Below are positions 1-8,709 of a DNA stretch of 64,000 bases, in pieces. Below the pieces are notes generated by a model. The model was not told the origin of the DNA. It did no database searches and saw only the letters and a list, made by a program, of their open reading frames with translations. Position 1 is the stretch's first letter. Every line of letters starts with the position of its first letter. This DNA is from Streptomyces guryensis (lineage in GTDB: Bacteria; Actinomycetota; Actinomycetes; Streptomycetales; Streptomycetaceae), in the NCBI RefSeq assembly GCF_021261325.1, contig NZ_JAJSBI010000011.1, forward strand, positions 1 to 64,000, read 5' to 3'. The position numbers and the translations under genes are program-made.

Positions 1-120
1 CGTACCGGCCCCGCCCTCCCACAGCATTCCAGCAGTACCTCGACGCACGCGACTTACCCCGGCCACTGTGGTGGCGCCAAGGGAAGTGACGCCCGTCCTC
101 AAGATTCCCGACAGAGTCGC

Positions 121-216
121 TCAATGAGGACGTCCGTCGAAAGTCACCAGCAACCGGCCGCACAGCCGGTACGCCTCCCGCAGCACCGGATCAGTAATCC
201 CAGCCCGATCCAGAGC
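121..216 (-). pseudogene. possible phytoene synthase N-terminal scrap
   Basis: A short stretch reads LDRAGITDPVLREAYRLC, which resembles the opening of actinobacterial squalene/phytoene synthases (LDRAGITDPxLRxAYxxCRxLN). The similarity stops after about 20 residues and is followed directly by LVTFDGRPH and a stop, so the rest of the roughly 300-residue enzyme is missing. No other carotenoid gene is in the window. The resemblance is from memory of the family and is weak. Confidence 0.25.
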
Positions 217-841
217 ACCCCGGTCACCCAACACTCGGCTCCACCCTTCGGTCAGTACCTGCCAGGGAAACGAAAGCCGGCAACGCCCGGCCCCATGGCA
301 ACGCCGCTGCTCAAGCCAGGTCACGCCCAAAACGCCCGTCACTGGCTTCGGCGTCTCTGGGTGCCTTGAGGCGGGTACAGCCGGAACGCTGGTCGCATGC
401 CGTACGGCTCCACACGGTCGTCACGACTGCGTACGTCACCTGGTACGGCCGCGCCCCTCAACGGTGCTGTCCTGCCACACGCCGGCACCGCGGCACCGGC
501 CATTCGTCGGCACCCGGAACATGCGCACGAACACAGGCCGCTACCGACAAGGTCGTTGGACGGACACGACCGTACGGTCATCGGCCCGCGGAGGGCGGAA
601 AGTGCGCACGTCAACGGACCGCATAACGCACCTTGACCGGGCCCAATGGTTTCGTGCGCTTCTGGGCGCCGAGAGGAGGCATCGAGGCCCTGATCCTCGT
701 CAAGCCCCGGGCTTCCAGCACCTCAGACCCGTACCCCGACGCGGAAGGGAGGCGGAAGGGAAGTTTGCGCCGGGGCTGTGGCACTCGACGTTCGTCCGGG
801 ACGCCACCTGTTCATGACCCACCCAGCTTCCCGTTTGTCAT
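217..841. other. no supported gene
   Basis: Several overlapping open frames exist on both strands but none shows a recognisable domain, a ribosome binding site or a convincing start. I see nothing here beyond the 3' flank of the GH59-like gene. Confidence 0.5.
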
Positions 842-886
842 GTCTCAGGGGCTGGGCGCGCGGTTCTGCGGCCCAGCCCCTGAGAC
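842..886 (-). terminator. hairpin terminator of the GH59-like gene
   Basis: GTCTCAGGGGCTGGGC at 842-857 and its exact reverse complement at 871-886 form a 16-bp perfect stem with a 13-nt loop, 13 bp past the stop of the GH59-like gene. GC-rich hairpins without a U-tract are the usual Streptomyces terminators. Confidence 0.8.
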
Positions 887-899
887 CGGCACTGCTCGC

Positions 900-3380
900 C
901 TACGGCAGCGTCCACCGCTGGTTGGCGCCACCGTCGCAGGCCCAGATGTCCAGCTGGGTGAGGTTGGCGGTGCTGCTGTTGGGGTCGTCCAGGCAGCGTC
1001 CGGACTGCATGCCGCGCAGGCTGCCGTCAGCCTGCTGCGTCCACTTCTGGTTGTCTCCGCCGTTGCAGGTCCAGATGTCGACGGGGGTGCCGTTGGTCAC
1101 GCCCTGCTTGACGACATCCAGGCATTTTCCGCCGATGGTCAGGGTGCCGTCGGGATTGTATGTCCAGTTCTGTGACCCGGGCTTCTGGTTGCAGTCGTAG
1201 AGCTGAACCGCGGTGCCGTTGGTGGTGTTGCCTGTGTTGAGGTCGAGGCACTTGCCGGAGATACCGGAGCGGACGGCGCCGGAACGGGTGGGGATCGGGT
1301 TGCTCCCCGGGGTGACGGAGAAGTTGTCGAACTGCTGTGTCTGGTATCCGCCCCCGTTCACGCTACTGGTGGAGTCCGCGGTGCCCAGTCCGGCACGGCC
1401 GTGGGTGTAGCTGTTGTCCGTGACGCTGCCCAGAGCCGTGCCGTCGAGCGTGGCGCTGATGGTCGCCCCTTGCATCGTCAGTGAAACGGTGTGCCACCGG
1501 TTGGTGCCCAGTGCCGTCGTAGAGCCGCTGGCGAGGGTGGTGTACGCCCATGTGCTGTTGACGACATCAGACTTGAGAATCGACCACGTGCCGGTGCTGC
1601 TCACCCGCAGGTGGTACGCCTGCAGGCCGTTGTCGTTCCGACCTTGCATGCCGATACGGCCCAGCAACTCCACCGCTCCGGACTGCGCGAGCATCGTGTC
1701 CGCCGTGACGGTGTAGTTGCCCCATGACTCGTCGCCCATGACGGTGTACGGCGCGTAGTAGTTCTCGTTGGTCCAGCGGACAGGAGTGGTTTGCGCCGTT
1801 TGCTGGAGGCAGGTTCCGGTGCGCCCTGCGCCGCAGGCCGCGGTCTGGAAGGCGCCGTTCATGTCGGTGAAGTACTTCGGGGACGTGGTGGTCGCCGGGG
1901 TCTCGAAGTTGTTGGAGTACGGCAGGCTCAGCGGGGCCGCCGGGGGCGAGGTGGCGGTTCCCTTGCTCTGCCCGGTCGTCGTGGTGACCGTGTACACGTA
2001 GCCGGGTTGCAGTGTCAGCGTGTAACTGCCGCCGGAGGGGGTGACGTCGGTGGTGTGCACGAAGTGTTCGCTGTCGTTGGGCGACTTGAGATTGGTGCCC
2101 CAGACGTGGACCTGGCCGGTGGACAGGCCGCCCGTGACGTGAACGGTCAGGGTCTGCGCGGCCGTGGCGTCCACCGTCTCGATGACGGTGCTGTAGTCAC
2201 TGTGGTTCGGCGACTTCAGTGTCACGTAACTGCCGTTGGACTGAGCGCCGCCCAGGTAACCGCTGGCCGAGTCCTGGTACTGCCAGCCGATCTGCGCGAA
2301 CTGGGACGTGTGTGCGAGGACCCAGGCCGTCTTGGCGATGCTGTAGTGGCCCGACCAGGGCTGGTTGGCGACGGCCAGCCCGTTGAAGGCGAAGTAGGTG
2401 TTGGGATACAGCGCGGCGACGAGCGGCCAGTTGTAATAGGCCGTCATACGGCCGTCGATGTAGTCCCGGTTGACGGCCCTTGCGACCGCCACCGCGCCGG
2501 CCTCGGCATCCTCTGACCCGTTCTCACTCGCCCACAGCGGTTTGCCGAGGTTCTGGGCGTTGCTGGTGCTCGGGCAGTTCTTGAAGTCGGACTTGTTACC
2601 GATGGCCGCGCCGTTGACGTAGCCGCAGGGGTAGTGGACGCCCACGATGTCCACCGCGCTCTTGAACGTCGGATCGCCGGCCATCGCGTCGGCCACCGAC
2701 CAGTTGTCGTCGGCCGCGACCAGCTTGGTGGCACCGTAGCCCTTGGCGACCAGGGCGGACTTGAGGTTCTCGTACCAAGTCGCGTTGTAGCCGCGCTCGT
2801 TCCAGCCACCGAGGTAGTCGATGGTCAGTTTGTGCTGGGCGGCGCAGCCCATCCAGTCCGTCAGGTAGCTGATCGCGTTGGGGGTGAAGAAGGTGTTGCT
2901 GCCGCTGCCGACCCAGCCGGGTGAGCCCCAGGCGAGCCCGTAGAGTCTGATGCTCGGGTTGCGGGCTTTGGCCTGCTCCGCGAGCCACCACTCGTAGCCC
3001 TGGTTGCAGTCGACCACGCCCTGTGTGTGCTCGTGGCTGGCCTCGGCGCCGTCAGTGGTGTTGGTGTCGCCGCCTATTTCGATCTTGAGGGACTGCAGCG
3101 AGGCGCCGTAGCCGGGCTTGAACAGGTAGTCGAGGATCTGGCTGCGCTGCGGCTCTGGATAGTCGATCAGCAGCCGGGTGTTGCCGCCGCCACCGGAGAT
3201 CGCGCCCACACCGTCGAAGGTCCGACCCGTGCCGTTGCCGTCGACGGTGATCGAGGTCGCGGTGGCCGCCTGTGCCGTCGGCGCGGACCAGTTCACCAGG
3301 GCAGCGACGGTGAGGGACAAGGCGGCCAGGAGTGATGTCCGTCTTGAGAGTCTTCGGCGGATCGGGGATCTGAGGTTCAT
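900..3380 (-). CDS. secreted GH59 galactocerebrosidase-like enzyme with ricin B lectin module
   Basis: 826 residues. A signal peptide (twin-Arg-like basic start, hydrophobic 17-31, cleavage near AQA-AT at 38) precedes a GH59 catalytic domain (about 40-390). WNERG (Glu195) fits the acid/base and WASEN (Glu286) the nucleophile of this retaining family. A beta-sandwich, concanavalin-like region follows (about 480-690), then a C-terminal ricin B/CBM13 module with three QxW repeats (SQNW, NQKW, NQRW). Family knowledge suggests hydrolysis of beta-D-galactosyl linkages outside the cell, with the lectin binding galactose-containing glycans. The start is supported by GGAGG 4 nt upstream of ATG. The gene is monocistronic, with its own terminator. 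Confidence 0.88.
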   Translation of the reverse strand: MNLRSPIRRRLSRRTSLLAALSLTVAALVNWSAPTAQAATATSITVDGNGTGRTFDGVGAISGGGGNTRLLIDYPEPQRSQILDYLFKPGYGASLQSLKIEIGGDTNTTDGAEASHEHTQGVVDCNQGYEWWLAEQAKARNPSIRLYGLAWGSPGWVGSGSNTFFTPNAISYLTDWMGCAAQHKLTIDYLGGWNERGYNATWYENLKSALVAKGYGATKLVAADDNWSVADAMAGDPTFKSAVDIVGVHYPCGYVNGAAIGNKSDFKNCPSTSNAQNLGKPLWASENGSEDAEAGAVAVARAVNRDYIDGRMTAYYNWPLVAALYPNTYFAFNGLAVANQPWSGHYSIAKTAWVLAHTSQFAQIGWQYQDSASGYLGGAQSNGSYVTLKSPNHSDYSTVIETVDATAAQTLTVHVTGGLSTGQVHVWGTNLKSPNDSEHFVHTTDVTPSGGSYTLTLQPGYVYTVTTTTGQSKGTATSPPAAPLSLPYSNNFETPATTTSPKYFTDMNGAFQTAACGAGRTGTCLQQTAQTTPVRWTNENYYAPYTVMGDESWGNYTVTADTMLAQSGAVELLGRIGMQGRNDNGLQAYHLRVSSTGTWSILKSDVVNSTWAYTTLASGSTTALGTNRWHTVSLTMQGATISATLDGTALGSVTDNSYTHGRAGLGTADSTSSVNGGGYQTQQFDNFSVTPGSNPIPTRSGAVRSGISGKCLDLNTGNTTNGTAVQLYDCNQKPGSQNWTYNPDGTLTIGGKCLDVVKQGVTNGTPVDIWTCNGGDNQKWTQQADGSLRGMQSGRCLDDPNSSTANLTQLDIWACDGGANQRWTLP

Positions 3381-3886
3381 GTCGCCTCCAAGGGTGCTGG
3401 TTCAGCAATTTGGAACAGGTACGAACGGTCCGAGGCCGCGGAAGGCTTGGCGTGCCTACGGACAGCGGCGGAGACGCCACTGGGTACGAGTGCGGTACAG
3501 AGGACCCCGGGATCTCCAGGGGGGGCCGTCACTCACGCTGAGCCTTCGTCGGCGCGTGGGACTATTTGTTTGCACTCGTTCGGTAACGTTGTTTCGCGTT
3601 GCAGAGTGTGGAGCTGTCGACGATTGCCGTCAAGGGTTTCGGTGGGATTGGGTTCCCGGCCCGCGGCTGTCCCACGCGAGTCACCCGTCCCGCTCACCAG
3701 GTGGCGGCTTGACCGAAGCAAATCAGGACCGGGCGTTGGTGGGGCGCGTTCGCAGTGCCGTCGTGAGCGGCGCGTGCGTGGGATCGGCGGCCGGTCGGCG
3801 CGCTGGTCGCCCGGCCGGAGACGACGGCGCGAGCCGCGGCGCCCGGGAGTACTTCACCATCGCCGACTGAACCCGCGTCCCTCGCG
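3381..3886. other. upstream region of the GH59-like gene
   Basis: No coding signal. It should hold the promoter of the GH59-like gene. An imperfect dyad centred on AACGTT (CGGTAACGTTGTTTCG, around 3580-3600) would suit a LacI-type sugar regulator, but this is only a possibility. Confidence 0.4.
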
Positions 3887-4184
3887 TCAGCTCGATTTGA
3901 GGATGATCGCCTGGCCGCCCGCGGGAGCCATCGCCACGTTCAGCGTGGCGGCCGAGGTGACCGTCCGGGTGCTGACCACGACGGGTCGCCGCGCCGAGAC
4001 TGACCGGGTTGCGGTCGATGGGGCAGAGACTGATCTCGGTGCCTTCCCAGGGTTCGGCGAGTGCGTAACGGGCGGCGGTGCCGCGTACGTGCGGCAGCAC
4101 GGCGCTTCCCAGTCTGTCGGCGACCCCGGCCGCAGGTGTCCCGAAGACCACGACGGGACTGGACGCGAAACAAGAAGACGTCAA
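3887..4184 (-). pseudogene. glycosidase C-terminal remnant
   Basis: Two frames on the minus strand look protein-like and would join by a frameshift near 4000. One contains YALAEPWEGTEISLCPIDR, the other ends VTSAATLNVAMAPAGGQAII plus LKSS and a stop at 3887. A C-terminal beta-strand tail closing with MAPAGGQAIIL is typical of several glycoside hydrolases, but I cannot name the family. It lies between two glycosidase genes in the same orientation, so it may be the end of a third, deleted enzyme. Confidence 0.35.
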
Positions 4185-4361
4185 GGCGCAAGCGGGGACT
4201 GGCCGTCGACGTGCTGGGACTGGTCATCGGCGGCGTCGTCCTGGCAGCCTCCGCGCGGTACTCGGCGGCGCGTTCGGTGAACCTCGGCGATGTCCGGCCC
4301 CCCGTGGTCGGCACTACGAGCGTGCGGGATCGCGTCGTCGGGGCTCTCCGTGACCACTTGC

Positions 4362-4389
4362 CGGGGCCGGGGGAGAGTCCCCGGCCCCG
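4362..4389 (-). terminator. hairpin terminator of the GH95-like gene
   Basis: CGGGGCCGGGG (4362-4372) pairs with CCCCGGCCCCG (4379-4389) across a 6-nt loop, 7 bp beyond the stop of the GH95-like gene. Confidence 0.75.
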
Positions 4390-4395
4390 CGATGG

Positions 4396-7197
4396 TCAGA
4401 CCTTGCTCCAGCGCTGGTTGGCGGCCCCGGTGCAGGTCCAGAGCTGGAGCTTGGTGCCGTTGGCGGTGGCGCCCGCGGTGACGTCCAGGCACAGGCCGGA
4501 CTGCACGCCCTGGATGCTGCCGTCAGCCTTGAAGGTCCATTGCTGGTTGTCGGCACCGCTGCAGGTGTAGATGATCACCTTGGTGCCGGGTGTGGTTCCG
4601 GCGCCGCTGGCGTCCAGGCACTTGCCCAGGACGGTCAGGGTCTTACTGGATGTGGGTGTCCACTTCTGGTTCGTACCCCCACCGCAGTCCCAGATGTCGA
4701 TCTGGGTGCCGTTGGTGTTGCTGCCGGACGGGTCGTCCATGCAGCGGTTGGACGCGGCGCTGACCAGGCTGCCGGTGCCGGTCAGGCCGATCGACACCGA
4801 GCCGAGAGTGCGGGACTGGGTGGCGGGGGTGCCCGTCACCGGGGTCACCGCGCGTCCGCCGACGGGGTCGGAGACCTGCTGGACGAGGTACGAGCGGCCG
4901 TTCACGGCGGGGACGGCGATCTGGGAGGCGGTGGTCGAGGCGACCACGACGGTGCTCTCGTCGTTGCCGTCGACGACCTGGACCTGCTGGCCGGGCCAGG
5001 GGTTGCGGACGTTGATGGTGCCGGTGGAGCCGGCGTTGATGCCGACGGTGGTCACCGTTCCGCCGCGGACCTGGACGGAGACCTTGCTGCCGCCCTGGAT
5101 GAACACCGTTCCGTCGGCGCCCCAGCCCGAGGGCAGGGCGGGGGCGATGCGTACCAGCCCGTCGTAGTCCTGCACCAGCGCCTCGCTCAGCGCTGCCGCG
5201 ACCACGCCCTGCTGCTCGCCGTACGGCTCGCTGCCCACGAAGGTCGCCAGGCCCGAGGGGAGTGTCTGGTACTTCTTGGTGAGCCCGATGAGGGTGTTGG
5301 CGACCTCGCTGCCCATTCCGAGGCGGGCGGCCTGGATCGGGTCGTTGCTCCAGTCGTTGACCATCTTTTGCGGGCGGTTGGTGAAGGTGCGCTTGGCCAA
5401 GCCGGACATGCTGCCCGAATCGCCGATCAGGTTGTAGGGCCACACCGGCTCCAGGCCGATGTTCTCGCTGTTGTGCTTGGTGGCGGACGGGTCGTAGGAG
5501 GGCGCGATGACGTCGTTGCCTGCGGCGTCGTCGGATGGGGTGAGCAGCTGCGACTGCGTCGAGGCGTCGGTGCGGGCGAACGGGCGGATCTTGGGGATCG
5601 CGGCGTTCAACTGGGTGACGAGGTCGGCGTCCTGCCCGAGGGTCTGTGCCGCCTGGACGGTCACCGGGAACAGGGCCTGCATGGCGGCGATGTCGGTGGT
5701 GGGGTCGTGGACGTCCCACTGCGTCTCGTGCGCGTTGGAGGGGAAGGTGTGCAGGAAGCCGTCGGCGCCGGTGGTGGAGTAGGCCAGCAGGAAGCGGGCA
5801 GCCTCTGCCATCAGCGGGTAGTTGGCGGACAGGAAGGACTGGTCGCCGGTCATCTTGTACTGCTGCCAGACCCACAGGCCGACCTCGGCGCCGGTGCTGA
5901 TGGTGCGGGCGTTCCAGGTGGGGCTGGCCCCGGAGTCACAGTTCAGCGCGACGTAGTTGCTTCCGTTCTCGTAGCCGACGCCGTTGAAGCGCATCGTCTC
6001 CGGGACGCAGATGCCGGCACGGTTGCCCATGTGGGCCTTGGTCCAGGCCTGGATGTTGCTCAGGTTGTCGCGGTAGAGGCGGAAGTAGGGGGTGTTGAGG
6101 TCGAAGGCACCGGCGGAGAGGTTTGCCTGGACCTGCATGCGGGTGTTCCAGTGCCACCAGGCGCCCGGGTCCCACCTGTGGCTGTCCTGGTAGGGGGAGA
6201 ACAGGTCGGCGATTCCGGCCTGGGAGCCGGGGTAGGTGTCGCGGCTCTCCGCGGCGGCGCCGTACAGGTCGAGGACGCGCAGGTTCTCCATGTAATCGGC
6301 GCTGCCGTCGGAGGACGAGAGCTTGATCAGACCGACCCGGCCCCAGAAGGAGTGCCACCAGGACAGGTGGGGCGCCTTCAGAGTGGAGGAGGCGGTGGTC
6401 GCGTCGCTGCCGAGCAGGGTCGTGGCGGCGGCCTGGGCGTCCCCGCCGGTCCAGTGCGGGGCGGCGGCGACGACCCGGAAGCTGCCGTCGGCGTTGGGCG
6501 TGAAAGAGACCTTGACGGTCTTGGAGTCGACGACGCTCGCGCTCACGACCTGCCCGTTGGCGGTGATCGCGCCGAGGGAGCCGAAGGTCGCCCCGGTCGC
6601 CCCGCTCTGGGTGTTGTCCACCCAGGTCTCACCGAGGGTGGCGATCTTGCCGGAGGCCAGCGCCTGTGGGGAGCGGCCCGACCACAGGGCCAGCTGCGCG
6701 GTCTGCGCGGAGGCCGGATCGGCCCCGGTGACATCGACGACCAGTTCGTTCTTGTCCGCGCGGGTGTAGATGGTGGCGGTCATGCCGCCCCCGGACTCGA
6801 TCAGCGTCCCGTCGTAGAGGTCCAGGCGGGCGGAGAAGTCGGGAGCGCTGGTGAGCGCGGCCAGCCCCGGTATGGTCAGCCAGCCCGGCGACTTGCGCTG
6901 CGGAAAGGTGTCGGAGCGGTTGAGCTGGGCGGTGAAACCACCCGCCGCCCAGACCGCAGCGCCCAGCGTTCCGTTGCCGAGCGGCATGAACTGCGACTGG
7001 GCCGTGTTGGGTCTGCCCAGTACCACGTCCGAGCGGCGGACCAGGTTCGGGGCGTCGACCTGGAACGCCCCTGCCTGCCAGGCGGTCGTCGCCGTTGCAG
7101 CTTCGGCGGAAGGGGCGGGGGACGAGAGGGACAGCGCTGCGGTCAGCGCGATGCTGAGGCAGGCGCCCAGTGCTGCCGCTCTTCGGTTACCGGACAT
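4396..7197 (-). CDS. secreted GH95-like glycosidase with ricin B lectin module
   Basis: 933 residues from the chosen start. The Met at 7197 follows AAGGAAG by 11 nt and opens a normal signal peptide (MSGNRRAAALGACL..., Ala-rich cleavage region). The upstream in-frame ATG at 7224 has no such site. The N-terminal beta domain contains FMPLGNGTLGAAVW, and the (alpha/alpha)6 region contains WWHWNTRMQ and QWDVHDPTTDIAAMQALFP, matching the WNxNxQMN and DxQ regions around the catalytic residues of GH95 and related clan members. The last 140 residues are a ricin B module with NQKW, NQQW and NQRW repeats. GH95 enzymes act on alpha-L-fucosyl or alpha-L-galactosyl ends; the real substrate is unknown. A long open frame on the opposite strand (4540-7311) is an artefact of GC bias. 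Confidence 0.8.
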   Translation of the reverse strand: MSGNRRAAALGACLSIALTAALSLSSPAPSAEAATATTAWQAGAFQVDAPNLVRRSDVVLGRPNTAQSQFMPLGNGTLGAAVWAAGGFTAQLNRSDTFPQRKSPGWLTIPGLAALTSAPDFSARLDLYDGTLIESGGGMTATIYTRADKNELVVDVTGADPASAQTAQLALWSGRSPQALASGKIATLGETWVDNTQSGATGATFGSLGAITANGQVVSASVVDSKTVKVSFTPNADGSFRVVAAAPHWTGGDAQAAATTLLGSDATTASSTLKAPHLSWWHSFWGRVGLIKLSSSDGSADYMENLRVLDLYGAAAESRDTYPGSQAGIADLFSPYQDSHRWDPGAWWHWNTRMQVQANLSAGAFDLNTPYFRLYRDNLSNIQAWTKAHMGNRAGICVPETMRFNGVGYENGSNYVALNCDSGASPTWNARTISTGAEVGLWVWQQYKMTGDQSFLSANYPLMAEAARFLLAYSTTGADGFLHTFPSNAHETQWDVHDPTTDIAAMQALFPVTVQAAQTLGQDADLVTQLNAAIPKIRPFARTDASTQSQLLTPSDDAAGNDVIAPSYDPSATKHNSENIGLEPVWPYNLIGDSGSMSGLAKRTFTNRPQKMVNDWSNDPIQAARLGMGSEVANTLIGLTKKYQTLPSGLATFVGSEPYGEQQGVVAAALSEALVQDYDGLVRIAPALPSGWGADGTVFIQGGSKVSVQVRGGTVTTVGINAGSTGTINVRNPWPGQQVQVVDGNDESTVVVASTTASQIAVPAVNGRSYLVQQVSDPVGGRAVTPVTGTPATQSRTLGSVSIGLTGTGSLVSAASNRCMDDPSGSNTNGTQIDIWDCGGGTNQKWTPTSSKTLTVLGKCLDASGAGTTPGTKVIIYTCSGADNQQWTFKADGSIQGVQSGLCLDVTAGATANGTKLQLWTCTGAANQRWSKV

Positions 7198-7263
7198 GTA
7201 CGTGATCACTTCCTTGTGAAGCACGACCCGACTTGGGGAGCGCTCGGTCGGTCAACATGCCTC

Positions 7264-7292
7264 GAAGGAACAGCATCACTTGACGTTCCTTC
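7264..7292. promoter_or_regulatory. candidate operator upstream of GH95-like gene
   Basis: GAAGGAAC (7264-7271) and GTTCCTTC (7285-7292) form a perfect 8-bp inverted repeat with 13-nt spacing, about 70 bp upstream of the GH95-like start. Placement fits a regulator site or a 5' leader hairpin. No cognate regulator is adjacent. Confidence 0.35.
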
Positions 7293-8476
7293 AGGAGGCC
7301 CTAGCAGATAGCTCCGATGACTGAGGTCCAGGCATTTGGGGTGTCGGCGTGGAGCCACAGGGGATACCGTGCAACGCAAGTGGATTCATCGGACGTCTTG
7401 CGCCCGTGGGAGCGTACGTTCAGATCACGCCCACAGCAAGAGGAACGAGCGGGTCGAGCGCGTGAGCGTTGCTGCCCTCCCCTCCCGGGTCTCTCCGGAG
7501 GCAGAACGGGAGATCGCCCAGAAAGTCCTGGCCACAGCAGGCGAGTTCAGCGACCGGATGGCGGTCGTCGCGGGGTGACCCCGCCCGCGCTGCCGGCACA
7601 TCGCCCGAGCCGCGCCCTGCCCCAGGACGTGGGCCAAGCCGCGCGAAGAGCGGCCCGGGGAGGTGGAGTCCCAGGCCGTGCCGGACGTTCGACGGCCTTG
7701 CCACGGGACCACTCGCGCACTGCGGCGAAGCGGGAGCGCAACCGCCTCCAGCCGTGCCGCCAGGCGACAGAAGTGAACGTCGAGGCACCGAGGCCGACGG
7801 CCAGTGCAGCCATCGAGGGCGCGGGATCTCGGTGGCACGGCGGGGGCCGGCATCCGAGCCCAGTCGCCTCTCCGCTCGACCTGTCAAGCCAAACACATCC
7901 TATGAATCACGTCACTTAGCCCGGAACTCGAACGCGTCTGTCAGCTGCGATCTCGGGGTTCTGGCAATTTCCGTCGAGACCCTAGACAGACCACCGACTG
8001 ATGCTCGTTAATACATCCGATGTTACTCCGCTGAACACACGCTGTGTTTAAGGCCTTCCATGGCAGCGTGTGCTGTCCTGCGAACTGCCAGGAGAAGACC
8101 TTGTCAGAGCCGATCACCCGCCGAAGGGGCGCTCGTCGGCATGGCGGTCACCCACAGCGGGCTTCACCGTTGCGTCCGGGGCCCTGTATCGAACGGAAGA
8201 CCTGCTGCCCAGCGCGCCGTAACGCATGTGCCGGCCGCCTCACTTAGGGGGTTCACGCCGCTCCCACCGCACCCAAGCTGCCGTACATCGACGCCGCTCT
8301 CACGCCGTCCGCGCACAGGTGGGCAACCGCCGTTGCCCTGGCCGTCATCCAGGTGGCGCCCGACAGCGGCAGTCGTGCATCCACCCGCTCCGGCACGGCG
8401 CCACCTGCGCCACGCCTCCGTCCAGCGACGTCCCCACCGGCACGCTCACCTGCAACGGCTTCCCGCACTCGGCGAC
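7293..8476. other. long intergenic stretch, degenerate
   Basis: About 1.2 kb with no recognisable intact gene. A 38-codon plus-strand frame at 7462-7578 (GTG start, SPEAEREIAQKVLATAGEF) has coding-like composition but no family I know. Around 8281-8400 a frame reads PYIDAALTPSAHRWATAVAL, protein-like but without start or homology I recognise. It probably contains gene debris leading into the lectin remnant. Confidence 0.4.
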
Positions 8477-8611
8477 ATGACCGGCGCGACCGTCCACCTC
8501 GCCGGCTCCTGGGTCGCCAACTCGGCCTCCGCCGACGGGGCCGCGCTGGTCCAGTAGCCCTGTGGAAGCCGGCTCAACCAGCAGTTCACGCTCCGGAGCG
8601 TCGCCTCCTGA
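8477..8611 (+). pseudogene. ricin B lectin C-terminal remnant with internal stop
   Basis: The frame reads TGATVHLAGSWVANSAS...DGAALVQ, then TAG at 8555-8557, then PCGSRLNQQFTLRSVAS and TGA at 8609-8611. The pattern DGxxLVQxxCxxxxNQQF is a ricin B repeat end in which the codon after LVQ has become a stop. The N-terminal part of the protein is not recognisable upstream. Confidence 0.55.
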
Positions 8612-8709
8612 GCGCCCCAGCCCCCTCGACCCGCACGTCTCCACGAACAAGACGCGCACGTCCCCACGCGGAAGAACCGCGCGTCCCCACGCAGAAAGAA
8701 GCGCCGCAC

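Noticed and set aside
3570-3610. LacI-type operator CGGTAACGTTGTTTCG upstream of the GH59-like gene
   Set aside because: The symmetry covers only about 10 bp with mismatches; not enough to call as a site.
4540-7311. 923-residue plus-strand open frame
   Set aside because: It is exactly antisense to the GH95-like gene, consists of Gly/Val/Ala/Asp-rich shadow sequence and has no domain or ribosome binding site; a typical result of high third-position GC.
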